Source of the DNA: Hymenopellis radicata
Lineage: Eukaryota > Basidiomycota > Agaricomycetes > Agaricales > Physalacriaceae
Direction: 5' to 3'
DNA length: 64,000 nt
Assembly (NCBI GenBank): GCA_015501595.1
Contig: JADNRX010000029.1
Location: 62,001-126,000, forward strand
The notes beneath the pieces are model-generated. The model did no database searches. It was not told the origin of the DNA and was given only the letters and a program-made list of their open reading frames with translations. The translations under genes and the position numbers were made by a program. Every line of letters begins with the position of its first letter. Positions within the stretch are counted from its first letter, which is position 1. Below, in pieces: positions 12,010 through 25,262 of the stretch.

Positions 12010-13462
12010 CTAAGCGCTAACGCTTTGGGGACTATCCAAGATGTGAGAAAACGGCATTGCTTCTGTAGGCTGCAACCAGTTCTTCGTGTCATATCGTGCG
12101 TACGGGGGAGATTCAATCATGTGGAAGGTGTACGCGAAGCGAGTGTTTGGGCTATAATTGTGCTCTGATTTGTGCAAAACGGCACCGTGAATGATAACAA
12201 GATCTCCTAGTAAGACCAGAGCATCCAGAATTAGCGAGCGGACCGCGAGGCGGTGATGTGGCAAACCTGGTTCACATGTCTCCATAATATATTCGCCTTG
12301 GAACTGGGCCTTCTCGTTGATGTCTGTGGGTATCGGCAGGCTTTCGAACCCTGTGCCACCCTGAGGTAGGCGTACGAAGCGTTTGGTGATCGGCGAGGTG
12401 CGATGAGAGCCTGGTAGGAAAGATAGCGCGCCGTTCTCTGCGGTGCATTTTTCTAGGGCGATCCAGAATCCGACAGCTGACGGAGGGTCGGTGTACTACG
12501 AATAAATAGGTGAGGGAATGTTGTGATTGGGATTATATTGGGAACGTACGAGAAAAGTCCTAGGACGCAGCTTACGTGACGCCGGTAGAGAGACAGGAAC
12601 GTAGGGACTCACGAATCGTTATGTTCGCCGACTGTTAATGGGGATGTGAGTGGGTGTCAGTTGATTATTTGTCTAGAACATGCCAGGCAGGCGAACCTTG
12701 GCCACCGATGTAGGGCTGCTTCATGATGACCATGGATTGGAGCGCTGGAAACCGTAAGGCCGTCTGGTCCTTACGAGAAAGATACCCGTACCAACGGGGT
12801 CGTGGTGAACTTTGAGGTCTCGAACCACAGCTTTGACGCGATCATTCTCCAAGGTTACCTTGCGAAACAGAGGATCAAGTTCGTGTAGTCCTAGATGAAG
12901 TTTAAATCGCGCTATTCATGTAACGAGAGCGTTATCAGATCGTACCGTGTCCAATCTTGTTGACGGCTTTGGTCTTGTCTCTAGTGAGCTTTCCGTCCTT
13001 ATCTACAGCATCTTCCTCCAGGAAATATCGGCTGTCCATTCGTGAGTTCTGAGACGTATGTTCCGAGGAACTGTCGATGCATACATCTTGTCTCCGGAGT
13101 CCAGGAAGTAGTCGTCGCCGACATGGTTGTCTTCCGCAGTTGTGAACCGAGTCTGTGGATGAACGTTCACAGACTTGCGGCTCGATGACGGAAGAATAGC
13201 TGACCAGTGGATGGTCTTCGACCGAGAAGTCCTCGAGGTATTTGTGAGAGCGCCTCAGAAGAGCATCTGTATCTTTAGCATCCAGAAACTTTGGGAGAAC
13301 CAGATATCTGTGACAGAGCATACTGAGCTAACTTGACGTGAGACTAGTCCAATGACGCACCCGTTTCGATAGAACTACATTTAGAGTAGATGAGCAAGGA
13401 AGGGTGACAAAAGTGGATATAGGTACCGTATCAATTTGCTCTTGTGAGAGATATTCAGGCAT
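12010..13462 (-). CDS. phytanoyl-CoA dioxygenase (PhyH) family protein
   Basis: Fe(II)/2-oxoglutarate-dependent oxygenase of the PhyH family. Exons: 13427-13462, 13361-13374, 13205-13307, 13085-13152, 12946-13031, 12792-12890, 12697-12744, 12613-12631, 12550-12559, 12267-12495 and 12010-12206, giving 302 residues. The start reads MPEYLSQEQIDT, then FYRNGYLVLPKFLD, as usual for the family. The iron-binding HxD is HND in GEHNDSTFLYTDPPSAVGFW. The distal half carries GDLVIIHGAVLHKSEHN with the second histidine region, and an Arg in NTRFAYTFHMIE for 2-oxoglutarate. Two exons are tiny (14 and 10 nt), and the 10-nt one must be spliced in to keep HND joined to FLYTDPP. The substrate is unknown; many fungal members are annotated only by similarity. 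It is divergent from dim1 with 90 bp between start codons. Confidence 0.87.
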
Positions 13463-13552
13463 AATTGCGTTGAGTTTCAGTGATCAAGTACGAGATAGGG
13501 GTTAGTTGATCAGCTCGGCAGCTTCGGCTAATTTTTTGCATCCTCCTCCTCC

Positions 13553-14778
<1,226 letters not shown>

Positions 14779-14954
14779 CCTTGAACTTTGTTTCTGCTTC
14801 CGATGACAACGCATCATGCGTGCGCTTCCAATAGCGCCTTTAACCTGAATTAGTATGGTAGGTGCCCTTCAAAGTCAGGCAGCCCTCATTCAGGTCCCCT
14901 AAGAAGGATTCATGTCAAGCGTGATATTCATCAAGGTCTTGCTGGCCTTTCCCC

Positions 14955-16105
14955 ATGACATTCCCCTCTCCAGTCGGCGGCATCACGCTCGAGCAAGAGC
15001 TGATTCCGTGCATAATTTTCGCAGTCTCGTACGGGGTGCTCTCGATCTCCTACATCTTTCAGCAGTTCAAGACTGGGATGCTGTCACAGCTTGTATCTCA
15101 GGCACGGGAGGATTTGTAGTCGAGAGGTACGCTCCATGATTTGTTTATTGCAGTGTTTGAAGTTGACTGGGGTTGACGTTTAGGACTATCATGTTCTCCT
15201 TACGCGCGGCAGTCGCAGCTAATCCTGGCACTGAATCAGAGGGTTTGACAGAGTACCTCTCTGTAACGTGGTCGATTGGATTTATCATCATATTTGGAGA
15301 TGTCTGCAGCATTCTGCGCTGTCTGCTGGTCAACTCTACGCGTCCCGATGAATCGCTACCGGCGTATACTGCTGTAGGTCAGCTGCCCATGACACCCTCA
15401 GCGCCCAAGCTGAGCAGTCTGTGGTCCTTGTTCACGTCGTCGACAAATACAGTGACGGTTACCGACGATCCCAAGCGAAGATTTCGATATAGGCGGATGT
15501 GTGATGTTCTCTCCTTGGTTATACTGGCTGGCTACATTACGGCTATGGTTGGAAACGCGAGGCTCATACGCCAACGCGACGATGCTACCAAAACGGCGGA
15601 GAACCAGGCTCTGAGGTGAGGCGACACCAGACTTGTCGTGATTCCTAATATTCACTGTCTCTCAGATATGTAAGCACAGCGTTAGCTGGGCTGGCAATCC
15701 TTTGGGCTACTGTGGCTACCTTGCTTTGGGCGAAACGGTTGAATAGGACACACGGGCGGGCGTTTGGTTACATGATTTTGTTCTGCGGGCTCATGGTAAG
15801 TTTGTCGACGGCTCCTCTCATGGAAGTCGTAGTGATTTTGAATACAGGCCATGCCCGCGATATACCGTCTATCAGTGATGTACAAGGAAACCGCCGCTTT
15901 GGATTCCATGCTCCCAGGTTCCCAGAATACTCCAGCAGAAAAGGGGACTTTCTATCTATTTCATGTGCTTCCTGAGTTCGTCGCGTCGTTCCTGCTACTC
16001 GCAGGGATTAATGTCAGGAATATGTTCAATACGGGGCGGTGGGGAGATGTTTCTTTTGGTCAGAAGAAGGAGGAAGTGGTGGAGGAGAAAGAAACACAAC
16101 AGTGA
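14955..16105 (+). CDS. polytopic membrane protein, function unknown
   Basis: I do not recognise the family. A consistent model is 14955-15082, 15184-15615, 15666-15795 and 15848-16105, 315 residues. Six to seven hydrophobic helices are visible: IPCIIFAVSYGVLSISYIF, LSVTWSIGFIIIFGDVCSIL, VLSLVILAGYITAMVG, TALAGLAILWATVATLLW, GYMILFCGLM plus following residues, and LFHVLPEFVASFLLLAGINV. A charged loop lies between helices 2 and 3, and the tail is acidic (KKEEVVEEKETQ). The overall look recalls small fungal seven-helix proteins such as the RTA1-like group, but no diagnostic motif was found. The first intron (15083-15183) has a weak GTCACA donor, so the first junction is the least certain point. 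It sits between two members of the Dim1 family with no obvious link to them. Confidence 0.65.
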
Positions 16106-16278
16106 ACGTAGTAAATTTAAGTTTGGGCACTGTACAATATTGAAAGGCCTCCAATGCTATGTCTTTCATTGATCCACCAACTCAAGGAAAACAAAGGCCA
16201 CTTGCTGAACGTTGAACTGACTTTGAGCAGAAGCCATGTGGCCACTTTTAAGAACATTATTTGACCTTATGTAATGTG

Positions 16279-17828
16279 ATGCTTCTTTTAACAAGAGCCA
16301 TTCCCCGACGCGTCCCAGTCTTGGTACTATCTCTGCGGGCGGGGTGTTGGCGTCAATTCCATGCAAGTCCATCGAGCTACAAGAGTCTAGCCGATGTGCG
16401 ACTTCCTCCCCCAGAGGAATGGGGCGCCAAATGGCGCTTCACCCAAGCGTCGTCCCATCGAGTATCTGTGTCCAACCCACAAACTGCAGCGAAAATAGCA
16501 GAGGCGTTCGTCCCAGCGGGTTCGAAGGATAAAATCGTTATTGAAGCATATCCTGGTGTGTTATATCAGTCAAATTTATCCAAACGAACGCGTTAATGGG
16601 TGCTAGGACCCGGTCAGCTCACGAGAGCGCTGCTTGCGCTCCCGAGATCAAGGATTAAAAAGTTAATTGTCCTGGAAGAAGTTGGAGAGTATCTCCCTAG
16701 CTTGACTGTGGGTTGTCCTCTCGTTTTGTGTTAATACGTCCTTAATTTCTGTAGGCTCTGCAAGAGGTCGACGATCGCATAGTCGTCGTTCCGCACTCCG
16801 GTATGTACTGGAGTAGCTACGACCTCCTCGAAGAAGATGGGCACTTGAAAGATGTTCAAGTGCATCCTTGGGAAACTCGTACGCCCAACTCGCTCCATCT
16901 CTGTACCCTTTGTTCACCGTCTCATCAAGTACACCCTCAACTCCAATGGATCAGTCACATACCGAGTACCTCCCATGGCGAGCAACTCGTATCTCAGCTT
17001 CTCCGCTTCATTCCTGGCCGCCAGTGGCTCTTTAAACACGGGCGCATACCCCTCAACATGGTGTTAAGCTCGTTTCTTATGTCGGTATGTCCGCCACACC
17101 TCTATCTCGCGTCGGTTAACATTTTTGAAGCGAATGAATGCCCCTCCAGTACATAAATCGACATCCACTCGGTGCAAATTGACCCTCATCAGAGAGGCGA
17201 CAACGACGATTAGGGAGCCACTGCCGTTCGATGCGACTCAACCATTCAGCGACCATTTCCATCCTGCACCGGGCACTTACAGAGCCAAGACTCTTGCCAG
17301 TTTCGGTACCAGAAAGGACAACAAGCTCCTCGGATTGCCCTTCCAAACGATGACGCTCGAACCTCATGCGAATGAGGTGCGTTCCTTTCATGTTTTCAAG
17401 ATTCAGCTGTGAATTCCCATAGCTCATACGTCCTGATCTCCTCGACAAATGGGACTACTGTCTACGCCGCATGTTTGTACTCAAGGCGCAGTCTGTCTCG
17501 CGCGGTCTTTCGTACGGATCCCGATTCCGCCTACAATATAGCCCCAACTGATTGATATATTCTTCAGGCTCCTTGGCGCTAATGGGGAATCCTTGGGCAA
17601 AAAACTACACGACCCCTCACTTCCTCCCGATGAGTATATCGACCCCGACACCAAATTGAGGGAATTGACGGTACAAGACTGGGCTCTCATCGTCAAAGCA
17701 TTCGACAATTGGCCATTCGCGCCTGAGGTGAGGAAGTGGTCTTCTCTTTTCTAGCTTCATCCAACTCTCCCTAGGAGATTGGCATTGCAGATGCTATCCA
17801 CGGAGAAACGAAACCGAGATTCAGATAG
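16279..17828 (+). CDS. MTF1: mitochondrial Mtf1/TFB-like protein of the KsgA-Dim1 family
   Basis: Likely mitochondrial transcription factor B / rRNA dimethylase-like protein. Exons: 16279-16555, 16607-16707, 16755-16878, 16930-17084, 17131-17376, 17423-17511, 17568-17727 and 17775-17828, 401 residues. The N-terminus is a good mitochondrial presequence (MLLLTRAIPRRVPVLVLSLR, then RQFHASP). The SAM fold is seen in KIVIEAYPGPGQLTRALLAL and LIVLEEVGEYLPSL. Where Dim1 has catalytic NxPY, this protein has ISHIPSTSHGEQLVSQ, so the methylation motif looks degenerate. That fits fungal Mtf1, which acts with mitochondrial RNA polymerase at promoters, better than an active enzyme. The distal part (KLTLIREATTTI, FVLKAQSVSRGL) is conserved in form with fungal homologues. 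Its stop is 44 bp from that of the convergent ctf4 gene. Confidence 0.82.
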
Positions 17829-17872
17829 GCATATAACTAGTACAATAGTATATACATTCGTAATTGCTGGCG

Positions 17873-20800
17873 TCATGTCATCTCCTCGTCGTTGAGTTGT
17901 GTCTCTTCCCAGTCTGAAGGCTGCGTCCCGACCAGAGTGATGTCAGAGCCCTGCATATCCGACATCGGGACGTCGGTGGCTTGAGAGTCTGTGGCAGCGT
18001 CCGACTCCTTCGACGCTGTGGGATTTGTCTTCTTCGAAGACCCATTCTTTGGAAGCATACCGAAGAGTGTCGTCTGCCGCGGTCCTAGTTCCTTCTTATC
18101 TTTACTTTCTTTCTCCTTCCCTTTCGCAGGTCCTATGGAGAGCATGAGATTAGAGGTGTCCGGTAGATGCGAAGCAAATCAACTCACGTTTCGCCTTGGT
18201 TCCGCCAGATTCTGCTGCATCAACTTTATCGAAGAAGCTCTCGCTTTTCTGTATGACCTTGTGGGAGTCATTTCGACGAGCAAATGGATTGCGGGAGACG
18301 TCTGCGGGCTGTGGTTGCTTGCGCGCGAAGGGATTAGGTTCTGTGGATAAATGGTCAGACCATTTTGATGAAGCTAATTTGAACGTACTGCTCTGTTTCG
18401 GGGCGGCATCGACTGTGCGGGAGCGTCCTCGACGTCGGGTGTTCGTTTCCGTTTCCCTTCAGGAGTGCTAGTCGCACTTGTCTCGGCGGGAGCGTCGAGC
18501 TCTTCCCAAGCCGCAGGAGGAGCAACGGGGGTCTTCGAGGTATATTTCGAGCTTTCGACACCGGGTCGAGCACGCGAAAGACCGGGTCTAGCAATGGGCG
18601 GAGGTGGTCCAAAGTCCTGGAAAGGCTTTGGAGCCCGACTGATGGAGTCTTCAACGTCGGGAAGTCGACGAGGGGGCGCTTCAGGCTTATTCCACTGTCG
18701 ACGCTTCTCGCGGGCAAGAATAAGGCGGTCTTCGCTTTCTTCGCGAATCTCTTTCAATCGTTGGACTTTCTCCTTGAACCCAACCAGGTGGTAGAACTCC
18801 GCGACCCTTATCGCTGCGTCGAGGGTCTGGGTGTTGTGCAATAACTTGGTCAGTTCGATTGCACGGGGAATGTTGTCATCCTTGCAAGCGTTCCGAATTA
18901 GTATGATGAACTCCTTGTCCATCGCTTTCTCCCTCTCGATGATATCGTCGTTGGTCAACTCTTCATCGAGCGCGTCCAAGGACAAATCGCGTAGCAGCAT
19001 TCCGCGCTCAAGTCTGGTTACGTTGTGAGATTGCGTTCTCGGTAAGATGTGGAGTCAGCGTACTCTTCTTCTTTGGGATCCTCTCCTCTGAAAGGCATGA
19101 TGATTGGCAGTTCTTGGATGAGTGGGCGAGGGAATTCCGGATACTCTTGTCGACCCTAAGGGAACCTAGATGAGCCTCTCGCCGCGAACGAATTGGGGGC
19201 TCAAACCTTGAGAATTAGACACATGAAGTTTCCTCCAGTTATGCCGACGGGCCAGTACGATTCGTCTTTGCCTTGTCGTCTGTCGAGCAGAGTCGTGTCC
19301 ATGACACGCGCCCAGGTTGCGTGGTGCGGTATCCGATGTTTCGTTAATATATGAACTCGACCACTGCTGTCGTACATTGCAGGTGCCTAAATCATGTTCA
19401 GACCACAACATGAAGACACAACAGGATACTTACTCCTTCTTCAGTGATGCCAATCCATTTGAGAACATGCTCTTTTGGAACAGGTAGAAAGTCACGCTGT
19501 CTTACAGTGAAATCGTCAAAGTTGATCATACTATATGATAGATTTTGAGAGCCTAGGGATCATTGACTTGAGCATATTGCAGGAATGCAACACTACATGA
19601 CATACCGTCCGATGTTGTAGGACCTGCGCGGTGGACGACAAAGACCCACTCCGCGCTCGCAACCATCGAGATGAAGTCTGCTCCCAAACCCATAATTCGC
19701 CGCTCGCGCCCAGTGCCACTAAGGAACGTGAGATCACCCTCATCTGTGGCGATGACAACGTTTCCGAATCCTTGCAGATCGTCGTTCGCTCTGTCCCGCA
19801 GACTTGATGACGGACACATGCTTCCAGTCGCAATTCCAAGAACATGAACATCGTTGCGCTTGAGATCATAAGTCCAATTGCTCTGGGTAGACCACCCTCC
19901 GTATGGCTTGTAAGCAACCTTGGCGGAATGGTCCCCCTCCGGCTGACATGCGAATAGTGCACCGCGTTCACCTACGAAGCCGTTCAGTAAGCTAGAGAGC
20001 AGTGGCTGAACGAGACAGCGTCACCGAGATAGCCCATATCGAACTTGAAAGGGTCATTGAAGTGCATTCCACGACGCGTCGATTTATCGAACATCTCAAT
20101 GTTGACGACATGGTGAGTGTCTTGGTCGCTCACTTCAATGACGCCAAGTGTATTGTACGCTGTTGAGACGTCAGCAATAGACTTGTAAGTAAACACGGGG
20201 ATGCTTCATACCGAGGTATCTCTTCTTGAGATGCATTGGTGTAGACGCAGGTTGAAAAGGAGGTTGAGGTTCCGTTACGCTCACTGAAATATAAGTCCAT
20301 AAGCATTTATGATGCCAGCAACAATCCCTACCTGGTTCCGCATAATGTGGCGTACTAAAAGTGTCTAGCTTTGGTGGACGGTCGTTGTCAGTCTCATCGC
20401 AATCGCTTGCCATATCGGTATCACCATTGGGCTCATCGACGCGTTCGTAGAAAAGATCCTGGGGACCCTTGTCCATCGGCAGTGTCGTGGATGCCTTCGT
20501 GCTCGGGGCTAATTTTATTGGGTTGGGCATGTTGGCGGGAATTATGCCTGTAAGCGTGCCATACCATCCCTCCGAATCCGCATAACTCAAAAGGTTTTCT
20601 GTAGGAGAAAATGCCAGCTGGGTTACGAACTTGTCCTTATTGACACCAAGAGTGCTATTCGGGTGTCAGGCAAACATTGGACATCAAATGGTGAACTAAC
20701 CGTGTTGAGACGATTCTGCGAGTTTCAGTAGACCATATGTATACTGTGGAAGCAATAACAGTAGCGAGGTAAACCCCATTGACAGACATGGCCAAGGCGG

Positions 20801-21778
20801 TTGGAGTTCCTACTGCTTGTTTGTCGGAGAATGTCGAGGTTTTGGACCAGCTAGTTCGAGAGACGGTAATGACTTCGTGGCTTTTGGTTATGACAAAGAA
20901 GTGTTCGCCCGACGGATGCCATACGACCGAACAGTCGTGCATAAATTGCGGGGATCTGTTACTGATGAGGACAGTCGATATTCTGCATGGTGGGAAACTC
21001 ACTGAGAGTCTTTGACTGCAGGTATGATACCGTCCATTTTCTTCACGACATGCGGTGAGTTATCGGTGAGGTCCCATACTGTTATGACTCCATTGCAGCC
21101 ACAGGCGACCTAGGAAGCCAGTGAGCATGATATATGTTGAGTTAAAAAGACGGACGAGTAATGGAAGAGTTGGATGCCACGACACTTTGCGTACGCCACT
21201 TGGGTGATCCTCGAGGTTAACGCACAGGTCTGGCGCTTCCAATTCGATAACCTTTAGCACAGGTTCTCTGTCAACGCAATTGTTAGACACGAATGAAAGG
21301 GAGACTTGCACGCACTGAGAGCCAACAGCGACCTTCTTCCCTTTAGGATCTATAGACAAGCAGAATATGCCGATCGCTTCTGTTTGAGTGACGTTTCCCA
21401 GAAAATCAAGCGTGTTTTTGTCGAATCGACGAACTGTTGAATCCTCGGATCCTGCAATCATACAGTCTGTCTGGTGATTGGAAGTCAGAGGAAGGGGGAG
21501 TGAGGGGGCGCAGATAAGTTAGCGTACGCATGTGTCGATACAAGTAACCTTGTCGTCCCACTCCGAGTACGACGGCGGTTCGCCGCCTCCGTGGCCCTCC
21601 CGCATATCGAGCATAACGATGGTCGCGTCACCTCCACCAACAAAGACGCGTCTAGAGTAGGCATAAGGGTTTTCACGTTGCAGGTTTGAGGTATTGCCAC
21701 GTACGTCCCATCTTTGGAATAAGCAAAACATATATGGTCGGCACCGTTGAGTAGTCGACGGTTATCTGACGACGCCAT
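17873..21778 (-). CDS. CTF4: Ctf4/Mcl1/AND-1 replisome adaptor
   Basis: Scaffold linking the CMG helicase to DNA polymerase alpha and cohesion factors. The N-terminal WD40 propeller begins just after the start ([25 protein letters not shown]; repeats such as [31 protein letters not shown] and [15 protein letters not shown] follow). The middle Ctf4/SepB propeller is spread over 18.9-20.6 kb. The helical module is [18 protein letters not shown] and [20 protein letters not shown]. The C-terminus is basic and Ser/Pro-rich and ends near a TTLFGMLPK segment. Exon 1 is 21705-21778; the first intron is 52 bp. Many further exons are present, and I did not resolve every junction. No stop or frame break was noticed in the conserved parts. 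Confidence 0.87.
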
Positions 21779-22181
21779 GGAACCGAAGATCAACTGGTTC
21801 GCGTCTAAAGTAAGATGTACGGTTCTATAGATTCACTGGGCGCTGCGTGTTGTGTGGCGTAGCAATGACGGGCGTATGAGTCGAGGGATGAGGAAGAGAC
21901 GCGTTTCGTGACGTGACAGCGTAAAACGTGCAGTGTCACGCGTCAGGTCTACCCCTAACCCTAGCAACCGTGATCCACATGAACTGTGCCGTTTCTTTTG
22001 CATTTTCAGCAGCGTAAATATTTCTCTGATGTTCGAGTCAAATGAATGTAGAAGATGAGGGGTATGAAGGCCCCTCGCTGAGTTTGACAAAAACTGATTC
22101 GACGTGACGTAGGCTGTGATCCGATTACAGAATCGATCACTACTCTACCGAGTCAACTTGACTCGATACATACTGCTAGTC
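21779..22181. promoter_or_regulatory. divergent promoter with a CCCTAACCCTA motif
   Basis: This 403-bp gap separates the divergent ctf4 and GTPase genes. It contains CCCTAACCCTA at 21953-21963, a telomere-repeat-like (telobox) sequence, plus several GACGTGAC/CGTGACG-like stretches near 21908-21940. A regulatory role is inference from position only. Confidence 0.4.
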
Positions 22182-24863
22182 ATGGCCGTTAAAGGTGGTG
22201 GAGAGAAAATGACCAGCCTACGCACTTTCCAGCACGAGATCGACGACATCCACAACCGCGAACTAAACAAGCAGCGCTTACAAGGCGCCGCGACTATGGT
22301 CAAGGAGAAGACAACCAAGGAAGTTCAGAAGGGCAAAGGCAAGGGCAAGGCAGAACCTGTGGCTCCCTCAGTCGTCGAGGAAGAGCCCTTCGGCAATGTC
22401 GACTTGGCTGAAGTCGAGGAGAAGATTATAGTACGTCTCATAACTTTGCAGGTGTACATGTCTTTGATGGTCAATGATGTAGACCCAACTCCTTTCCAAA
22501 CTCCCTGCCGACTATGAGCGGGCGCGCGATACTTTAGCCATCATAATAACCAGGAACTTTGGCGAATATGTGTTACGGATTGGCGCCCAGCCTCCCAATA
22601 CGGCGCTTTTTGCTGGAACACTTGCCGATGACTCTGAAGGCTGGTCAGGGCATGAGAGAACCGTGGAGGATTTGACATTTCTACACACCAAGCTTACTGA
22701 AGCAGTGGAGGAGATTGGCGGAAAGGTCAGTCAATTATGAGCATTCGCTTGGTACCAATAACTGATCCACATCAGGTGTCCGTGCTGGTCGAGGTCAAGA
22801 TAGGGCATCCAAGATTAACTGTATTGCTACGGCTTCCCCCTCCCAACGTTTCCCTTACTCCCGAGGTACGATGTGCAGTCGTAGGGAATGTCGACAGTGG
22901 CAAGTCTACTACGCTCGGTGTATTAACGCGTGGTATGTTTTATTTTCAAGTTGTGTTCGTATGGTTCACACTTGGCCAGGTGCTCTCGATGACGGCAGGG
23001 GACGAGCACGAGTTGCATTATTTCGACACAAACACGAAATCGAAAGTGGCAGAACCTCATCTGTTGGAATGGAGGTAATCTTGAGCAGTCATTTGCTTAA
23101 TCTCAACTCAAAATCCATAGATCCTTGGCTTCGGGCCATCTGGAGCGCCCATACTACCACATATCACTCCTTCTGCTGACCCCGAGGTTGTGCGGAGAGA
23201 GAAATTAGGGTGGGAGGATATCTCGGCGCAAGCGGCGAAGATTGTCTCGTTCATTGGTATGTTGACCAGTTCTAGGACAACAGCCACCTAATCGGCTCTG
23301 AAGACTTGGCTGGGCATGAACGGTATCTGAAGACGACATTATACGGCCTCACTTCGGGCGCCCCATCTTGTGTTATCCTGATAGTCGGAGCCAATGCTGG
23401 TTTGATTGGGATGTCAAAGGAGCACCTATCGATCGCCTTAGCTCTGAGCGTTCCAATCGTCGTCTGTATCACCAAGGTATGGAATACACGGTCAGAGAAC
23501 ATCACTATCGATCTGATTGCTCGTAAGATCGACATGACTCCAGCGAACGTAATGAAGGACACTGTTGACCAGGTCGTGAAGATTCTGAAGAGTCCAGGCT
23601 GTCGGTACGTCGTTACCATGTATCCAGTCTTGCACGGTCGGCTAAGCCATAACATCCCAGAAAGCAGCCCGTCTTCGTCAAGTCCACCGAGGCCGCTGTC
23701 GAGATTGCAACTTCGTTCGGCAAGAGCAAGTAAGCCATAGCACTTGATCGGCCATTCCCAAATTCAATGATGATTCCAGAGTGTGTCCCATCTTCCAGGT
23801 CTCTAACGTTACCGGGGAAGGTCTCGATCATGTAAGTTGTGGAGCTCTGGCGGTGAAGCACGGCTGTAATATTCCCCAGGTTCGCACTTTTTTGAACCTC
23901 CTGCCTTCGAGTGAGGGCGACAAGGAAAAGTTTGCGGCCAACCAGCCGTTAGAGGTACGTTCCTTCCATCATACGCGATTATTCTTTCATTTAATTTGCG
24001 TAGTTCTCCGTCACCGAGGTGTGGTCTGTTCCGTATGTCGGCACCGTTGTAAATGGGATCGTCAACAACGGGCGGGTCAAGGTCGGTGATGCTGTACTTT
24101 TTGGCCCGGACTCGAACGGAAACTTCACGCCTACCGTAATCAAGGACATGCAACGGAAGAGGTGCGTAGTGACGGTTTTCCTCGGAAATTCGACCATTCA
24201 AGGCCATCAGAGCGCCTGTAACATCGGCGGATGCTGGACAGTGCGTCTCATTTGCTTTGAAGCGGGTACTTCGCGACACCGTGCGCAAAGGCATGGTTCT
24301 CGTAAGCAAAAGCGAAGGCCCCCCTCGTGGTAAGGAACAAATTACCATCGTGCGAACAACATCTGAATTCCCCGGATGTAGCTATTCGGCAGTTTGAGGG
24401 ACAGGTATTGATTCTATAGTCCGTTTCTTCTTCTCCTGTTTCACCTTTACCATCCTAACGTGTTGTTGTAGCCATAACACAACTTTGCAGAAGAACTATC
24501 AGGTGGGTGATATAAGGTTATCGTCGTTGCTGGCTTCTGATTGACCGGGTTCCGCGTACAGGCCATGTTGCACTGTGGCGTGCGTCGGGCTCCTTTTTCC
24601 GCGTTTCCAACGAGGACTAACGGAGGTTGCAGGCTGTCAGGCAGACTGTACGAATCGTTAGCATGGATCATCCCGAAGGAATTCTCCGAACAGGCGACCG
24701 AGCGACGGTAACGTTTGAATTCATTTCCCATCCCGAGTTTGTGAAAGAGGGCATGAAGTTGCTTTTCCGAGAGGGAAAGACGAAGGTCGGCTCCATGACT
24801 CTTTCTGTTCTCTTCTGCTGACTCTTCGGCCAGGGATTGGGTGTAATCACCAAATTGTTATGA
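22182..24863 (+). CDS. GTPBP1/GTPBP2-type translational GTPase
   Basis: EF-Tu/eEF1A-related GTPase of the GTPBP1 group, linked in animals to ribosome rescue and mRNA turnover. After a Lys-rich N-terminus ([10 protein letters not shown]) come the family's N-terminal region ([18 protein letters not shown]) and the G domain: P-loop [14 protein letters not shown]; switch 2 [16 protein letters not shown]; a segment [21 protein letters not shown], which ends in TK in place of the usual NKxD, as in GTPBP1; then DMTPANV. The beta-barrel domains follow ([50 protein letters not shown]). The final exon encodes GLGVITKLL and a stop at 24861-24863. Many short introns are present, for example one starting near 22432 (GTACGT). 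All domains seem complete. Biological role in fungi is not established. Confidence 0.88.
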
Positions 24864-25182
24864 TCTAACATTATCTGTTGTATATTTGACCACGTAGACG
24901 TGGACATATTGGATGACAATCCATAACGTTTGAAAGCGCATGTAGATCTAAATTTCGTTCCAAACGGGCAGAAGCCGGGAAGCCGCCACCTTTGTCAGCA
25001 ACATTCTCACGTTCTACACGTCGCCAACCCACTTCCAGTTCGTCAATCTAGGGAGGCCTCCGACCCCCTCCCCAGTCTCTATTCTACTTTTCAGACTATC
25101 CCACCTTCCTTACTGGGCCATATTTGCCATACTCGGCCCAGGCACACCTTTTTACTGTCCTAGACCATGGAACTCAGATTTT
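24864..25182. other. 3' flank of the GTPase gene up to the inverted-repeat element
   Basis: This is about 320 bp with no gene. It ends with the left copy of the probable target-site duplication (cagatttt, 25175-25182) directly before the left terminal inverted repeat. Confidence 0.5.
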
Positions 25183-25262
25183 ATGGTTGACGGGAGTATC
25201 ACGCTGATGGCCGCTGATGCCCCATCACCCGGCAGGTCAGGACCTCGAAAACCAATTGCCAT
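25183..25262 (+). repeat. left terminal inverted repeat
   Basis: 80-bp repeat beginning ATGGTTGACGGGAG. It pairs with 31457-31536 in inverted orientation; identity stops sharply at TTGCCAT on the inner side. Confidence 0.9.
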
